This document shows positions 18,844 through 20,644 of a stretch of 20,644 nucleotides of DNA, piece by piece; position 1 is the first letter of the stretch; each line of letters begins with the position of its first letter. The position numbers and the translations under genes were made by a program. The notes below the pieces were generated by a model, which ran no database searches, had not been told where the DNA came from, and saw only the letters and a list, made by a program, of their open reading frames with translations. This DNA comes from Chromera velia (Eukaryota > Sar > Chromeraceae), in the NCBI GenBank assembly GCA_018398765.1, contig JAHBMJ010000852.1:98857-119500 (forward strand), read 5' to 3'.

Positions 18844-20644
18844 TGTGCATTTATTTATTATGGTCTCTGTAATCTTGGAACTTGAAACAGGAGGAGGCTC
18901 TTTCGTTGATCCCTCGAGGTTCTTACATAATTGAGAGGATCTTGACTTTTGTTCGTTTTTCACATCCCTGTTGGCTCTGGCGCCGGTTCGCACGTACGGA
19001 AAGATGGCCGCAACGTTGCTTTCTGCAGCACGGATAGACCTGCATATCCATGGAAGCCTAGGCTTCTTTCTACATTTGCTGCATTCAGATCATAGCACAC
19101 ACTTCTCGTATGCATTCGTTAGCTGACCCTCTACTGCTCTGTATTGCATTTGATGCAGACTGTACCCGACACCTGAGAGAATTCCGCAAATGGCACCTTT
19201 TTTCGAAGCAGCGACTGAAATCTGGGAGACTCTCACGGGGGCCGTCAGAAAGCGAACGTGAGTCGCTGTCTGTGTCTCTCTTTTTTGCGTTCCTTCTTTT
19301 CTTCCCATTCTTTCATTCGAGCCAGCCAGGGATTTTCTCTGCATGCTCTTCTCGAGAGAAGGTGTTGATGGCAGCCCCTTTCCTCATCCAGCCTGCTCAC
19401 GTCACGCACGTCGCGGCCCTCCATTCAGCAGCTGTCAGGAGAGTTTCTGCATGCATTCAGTCTATGCAAGAAAGACACAGAAAAGGTGGGTAAGCTGGGA
19501 GAGAGAGCCGGAGTTTGTCTGCGCATGCGATCGCTATAGCAGATCAGATGGTTTCAACACCTGAGACTCGGAAGAAATGCGGAACACACATGGAGAAAAT
19601 CGATTTTCAAAGAATCTAAAACACAACGAAAGAATGCCGTTTGGTCTCAAACCTCCCGCTCCTTTCCTGCAGAGACTTTTCACCCACAAAGAGCGGAGCT
19701 GACGGTGGTGCTGGGGCAGACGCGGCTGACTCTGCCCCGGCAGGGTCGGGTGTGAAAGCAGCAGGAAGCAGCAGCTTCAAGCGGCAGGGCGGGTCGGGGA
19801 TCGGTATGGCTGCTTCGGAGGCCCGCAAGCCCTCTGGTCCGGGGCAGCCGCAGGGGAGACGGCAAAGAAGCACGTCAGCAGCTGTGGCGCCAGGGACGGC
19901 AGGAGAGACGGCGAATCCGTCTCAGCAGCCGCATCAGGCCTCAGGTCTGCACAATCAGCAGCAGGGTGTTCTCTCTTGTAAAGGCGGAGGGAGTGCCTCA
20001 AAAAGGTCCCTCAGTGCGGCCCGCCTCCTTCCGAAAGATAAAGACAGAGCGGGAGACGGGGGGGGGTTGAGTGCCTCCACAACCACCACCGGAATCCCCC
20101 CCTCTGGAGGCTCGAACAGTCTACATAACAGCTCTGTTGTTCCCATCAGTCAGAGAGGCATTCCAGAGGCATCCGGGGGGGGGTTGACGGGATGGGAGGA
20201 GGCTGAGGAGTCCTGCTCTGGTCTTTTTGGACCTCCCAGTGGGTGGACTGCCTCCCCGGGGGGGTTGTCGCTTCCGTCGGGGGGGCTGGGTTCTGACAGG
20301 GATTGCGTCGGGGTGTCTGTGCATGGGGTGGGTCCAATGGAAGGGGGAGAGGGGCAGAATGTTGAGGAGTTTGAGGGGGGAAGAGGGAGCAGGGGGGAAA
20401 GGGAAGGGGGATGTAGGGGCTCCCAGAATTTTGGTGTTTTGGATGCCCTCGGAGACCTGGACCTCTCAGATTCCCTTCGTACTCATGACCATTCGTTGAC
20501 TCACAATGGGGGAGGGGCAGGGGGGGGTATGGGAAACTCTCCCTCTAGTTATCTACAAGGGGGGTGTTCGCTTTCTTCGTCTTCACTTTTGCATGCTGCA
20601 GCCAGAGCAGCCTCCAGGCATGGGTTGGGGCAGGGGGGGGGGGG
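8507..20644 (+). CDS. TTLL: TTLL6/13-like tubulin polyglutamylase with RG-rich N-terminus (21 exons, 3' partial)
   Basis: Exons: 8507-8561, 9037-9164, 9577-9760, 10083-10572, 10901-11248, 11830-12057, 12673-12745, 13052-13152, 13532-13623, 14199-14304, 14628-14669, 14974-15041, 15330-15370, 15735-15886, 16377-16437, 17013-17174, 17482-17594, 17921-18083, 18566-18651, 19159-19257, 19673 to the window end. All 20 junctions agree in phase and use GT-AG. The product (1254 or more residues) would ligate glutamate side chains to tubulin tails using ATP. Order: RG-rich arm (about 19-360), acidic linker (380-450), TTL ATP-grasp core (468-815), basic helical segment (815-895), conserved GGFTRLYP block, Gly/Ser-rich tail. 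Core landmarks are K587 in IIKPDGG, R632 in KFDLRLYVL, N677 in HLTNYAINK and E777/N779 in LLEVNHSPSF, all as the family requires. The VNHSPSFSTDS form and the segment after it point to TTLL6/13 rather than to tubulin tyrosine ligase or the glycylases; this is inference from family knowledge. The start is the first ATG after an in-frame stop. Confidence 0.88.
9037..9760 (+). CDS. TTLL: TTLL exons 2-3: RG/RGG-rich arm
   Basis: Exon 2 (9037-9164) carries GRRGMGGRRGRGSG, and exon 3 (9577-9760) carries RSRSRGMHG, SRGGGHQHHLGR and MPGGRGG. These are typical of arginine-methylated, RNA-binding or phase-separating disordered arms in other proteins. Exon 3 has two overlapping donors: GTCAGT at 9761 (phase 1) and GTAAGT at 9769 (phase 0). 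The first matches the phase of exon 4. Confidence 0.7.
9934..10109 (+). repeat. 88-bp tandem duplication containing a 3' splice site
   Basis: Two adjacent 88-bp copies, 9934-10021 and 10022-10109, appear identical. Each includes ATGAATGAATGCAG followed by GCGAGTGCACAGCC, the acceptor region of TTLL exon 4. The second copy provides the acceptor that fits the frame. Confidence 0.9.
10083..11248 (+). CDS. TTLL: TTLL exons 4-5: disordered RG-rich arm with Gln run and acidic end
   Basis: Exon 4 (10083-10572) starts with an acidic ASSEEDDETVQ, then Gly/Ser/RG-rich sequence (MQRGGRGSKFQNF, NGRGRGTERERGG), then a Glu/Gly-rich end. Exon 5 (10901-11248) has a short Gln run, more RG repeats (KGRGGRSSVGGRGRG) and the acidic EENEEDLHGDDGDEEEAAE. 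Both frames stay open across strongly G-rich DNA. The junction is AG/A (Arg). The exon 4 start is ambiguous between 10083 and 10095 (both phase 1, four residues apart). Confidence 0.65.
11607..11762 (+). repeat. (CT)n/(CCCT)n then (GT)n compound microsatellite, TTLL intron 5
   Basis: A pyrimidine tract to 11734 is followed directly by about 27 bases of GT. It ends 67 bases before the exon 6 acceptor. Confidence 0.95.
11830..12057 (+). CDS. TTLL: TTLL exon 6: acidic linker and first strand of the TTL core
   Basis: It opens RRRSGYASECDDEEGG and continues with an Arg/Glu/Gly-rich linker and a KKAKSKGGG basic patch. It ends RIYYHLSQTR, which joins exon 7 to give the family's entry motif (…TRYEVVGEV). 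The exon is 228 bases with phase 2 on both sides, so skipping it would keep frame but remove the core's first strand. Confidence 0.8.
12246..12420 (+). repeat. (ATCT)n and (GTCT)n with three ACATATAG-cored units, TTLL intron 6
   Basis: A tetranucleotide array is followed by purine-rich GAAGAAGAAACATATAG, again (GTCT)n, a second GAAGAAGAAACATATAG, and a shortened third copy (AAACATATAG at 12393-12402). Related units occur in introns 11 and 18. Confidence 0.85.
12448..12485 (+). repeat. (CA)n then (GA)n compound microsatellite, TTLL intron 6
   Basis: About 20 bases of CA and 18 of GA. This is the exact reverse-complement arrangement of the (CT)n(GT)n blocks in introns 5 and 7. Confidence 0.95.
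12673..13623 (+). CDS. TTLL: TTLL exons 7-9: N-terminal half of the TTL core
   Basis: Exons 12673-12745, 13052-13152 and 13532-13623 encode YEVVGEV…DDW, DLLWTD…RPYQKINHFVG…CAITR, then KNYLGRNLLRMRKYFP and FKFFPQTWILPT. These are the W-D, N-H-F, R-N-L-x-R-M and F-F-P-x-T-W-x-L-P landmarks in the order found in TTLL polyglutamylases. The exon 7/8 junction (phase 0) gives DDW/DLLW, and the exon 8/9 junction (CG/A) gives the Arg before KNYLGRN. Confidence 0.9.
12896..13037 (+). repeat. (CT)n then (GT)n compound microsatellite, TTLL intron 7
   Basis: About 108 bases of CT-rich tract and 34 of GT. It ends 14 bases before the exon 8 acceptor, so it forms the polypyrimidine tract of that splice site. 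Confidence 0.95.
13187..13217 (+). repeat. (GA)n microsatellite, TTLL intron 8
   Basis: About 30 bases of GA lie 35 bases after the exon 8 donor, complementary to the (CT)n before that exon. Confidence 0.95.
14199..14304 (+). CDS. TTLL: TTLL exon 10: ATP-binding loop
   Basis: It encodes DLSDFKAQFSRRR, then TFIIKPDGGCQGRGIFLT. This is the ATP-grasp nucleotide-binding segment: the Lys (587) in IIKP and the Gly-rich GCQGRGI loop are both present. Phase is 1 in and 2 out. Confidence 0.95.
14389..14421 (+). repeat. (AATG)n microsatellite, TTLL intron 10
   Basis: Short array of ATGA tetranucleotides with degenerate AATC units just upstream. Confidence 0.9.
14628..15370 (+). CDS. TTLL: TTLL exons 11-13: central ATP-grasp strands
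   Basis: Three very short exons, 14628-14669 (42 bases), 14974-15041 (68) and 15330-15370 (41). They encode RFEDINPAEHLVAQR, YIARPFLIDNLKFDLRLYVLIAG and CDPLRIFLHRDGL in pieces that read straight through at the protein level. The KFDLR Arg (632) and the CDPLRIF signature are intact. Such tiny exons depend on accurate splicing in introns full of (GTCT)n. Confidence 0.93.
14670..14973 (+). repeat. TTLL intron 11, made largely of (GTCT)n and an ACATACAG-cored unit
   Basis: (GTCT)n starts at the donor and recurs at 14898-14922. It is followed by GAAGAAGAAACATACAG (14934-14950) and (TGTC)n running into the acceptor TGCAG at 14973. A more degenerate purine unit lies at 14743-14782. Confidence 0.85.
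15735..15886 (+). CDS. TTLL: TTLL exon 14: HLTNYAINK catalytic segment
   Basis: It encodes VRFATLPYA, CMHLTNYAINK and a variable loop ending ADGHKR, then a phase-2 junction AG/C (Ser). The Asn of LTNY (677) and the downstream Lys (682) are the conserved family positions. Confidence 0.95.
16377..17594 (+). CDS. TTLL: TTLL exons 15-17: metal-binding C-terminal half of the core
   Basis: Exon 15 (16377-16437) is a helix with YDVKKLMT. Exon 16 (17013-17174) has EIETIIVKTI, CFEILGFDFLLD and PWLLE. Exon 17 (17482-17594) has VNHSPSFSTDSGLDEVVK and RDSLTIMRL. The split LLE/VNHSPSF motif supplies Glu777 and Asn779, expected magnesium ligands. SFSTDS followed by an LDExVK-type segment is the form typical of TTLL6/13-type glutamylases. 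Confidence 0.95.
16539..16626 (+). repeat. Three-copy tandem repeat of 28-32 bp, TTLL intron 15
   Basis: Copies are 16539-16570 (32 bases), 16571-16598 and 16599-16626, each GAAG(T/C)AGTTT…CTGCCTTTCTCACTC. They are pyrimidine-rich and end 386 bases before the exon 16 acceptor. Confidence 0.9.
17595..17715 (+). repeat. (GTCT/GCCT)n array starting at the TTLL intron 17 donor
   Basis: The array begins at the first base of the intron, so the donor GTCTGT is itself the repeat. About 120 bases, with GCCT and GTTT variants. Confidence 0.95.
17921..19257 (+). CDS. TTLL: TTLL exons 18-20: basic helical segment and GGFTRLYP block
   Basis: Exon 18 (17921-18083) is strongly charged and probably helical (KQRLANRLMGRKERAERRE, KDKREKERKVTKE). 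Its position right after the core matches the cationic microtubule-binding region known from TTLL7-type enzymes; that role is inferred. Exon 19 (18566-18651) is Gln/Ala-rich and ends WEDAHMGGFTR. Exon 20 (19159-19257) continues LYPTPERIPQMAPF and EIWETL. If intron 20 were retained, the TGA at 19259-19261, inside the donor GTGAGT, would end the protein here. Confidence 0.88.
18112..18245 (+). repeat. (TTTC)n, (GTCT)n and ACATATAG-cored unit, TTLL intron 18
   Basis: (TTTC)n leads into (GTCT)n, then GAAGAAACATATAG (18158-18171), again (GTCT)n, then (TTTC)n. The array is nearly symmetrical around the core. Confidence 0.9.
18809..18848 (+). repeat. (GT)n microsatellite, TTLL intron 19
   Basis: About 40 bases of GT with one AT interruption. 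Confidence 0.95.
19673..20644 (+). CDS. TTLL: TTLL exon 21: Gly/Ser-rich C-terminal tail (runs off the window)
   Basis: After TGCAG the frame set by exon 20 (AC/A) stays open for all 972 remaining bases. The product is low-complexity, rich in Gly, Ser, Ala and Pro with many Gly-Gly pairs encoded by GGG, and has short Gln/His patches. It has no recognisable domain. The open frame through many G-runs of six to nine supports real coding. The stop lies beyond the window. Confidence 0.7.

Overview
This is a eukaryotic window of about 50% GC, and every gene I can support reads on the + strand. It has GT-AG introns of roughly 250-615 bases, one gene with more than 20 short exons, intrinsically disordered Ser-, Gly- and RG-rich protein segments, and introns full of (GT)n, (CT)n and (GTCT)n microsatellites. 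The only recognisable protein is a tubulin-modifying enzyme, so the organism has cilia/flagella or elaborate microtubules. The overall look suits a protist such as a photosynthetic alveolate (chromerid-like). That assignment is inference from gene structure and composition only.

Layout: (1) 1-1650 is the 3' coding end of a gene that starts before the window; its protein is disordered and I do not recognise it. (2) 1651-2955 is AT-rich spacer with a C-rich island at 2501-2552. (3) 2956-4405 is a small four-exon gene for a roughly 173-residue protein of unknown function. (4) 4406-6378 is repeat-rich DNA with no convincing gene, followed by two weak candidate exons (6379-6515 and 6625-6676). (5) 6677-8506 is mostly AT-rich spacer, with the presumed promoter and 5' UTR of the next gene. 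(6) 8507 to the window end is one large gene with 21 exons seen: a tubulin tyrosine ligase-like (TTLL) enzyme closest in motifs to the TTLL6/TTLL13 tubulin polyglutamylases. It begins with an RG/RGG-rich arm, then has an acidic linker, a complete TTL ATP-grasp core (about residues 468-815), a basic helical segment and a Gly/Ser-rich tail still open at the window edge, which ends in twelve G. At least 1254 codons are present.

The strongest results are the full exon reconstruction of the TTLL gene, with matching phase at all 20 junctions, and what it shows about splicing. Half of the 5' splice sites have C at +3. Eight of the ten phase-2 introns split an Arg codon. Two introns begin inside a (GTCT)n microsatellite. 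Complementary compound microsatellites flank exons 6, 7 and 8. An 88-bp tandem duplication has copied a 3' splice site. I see no mobile-element genes, tRNAs, rRNAs or CRISPR arrays, and I do not claim a new molecular system beyond the RG-rich TTLL architecture and the microsatellite-shaped splicing.
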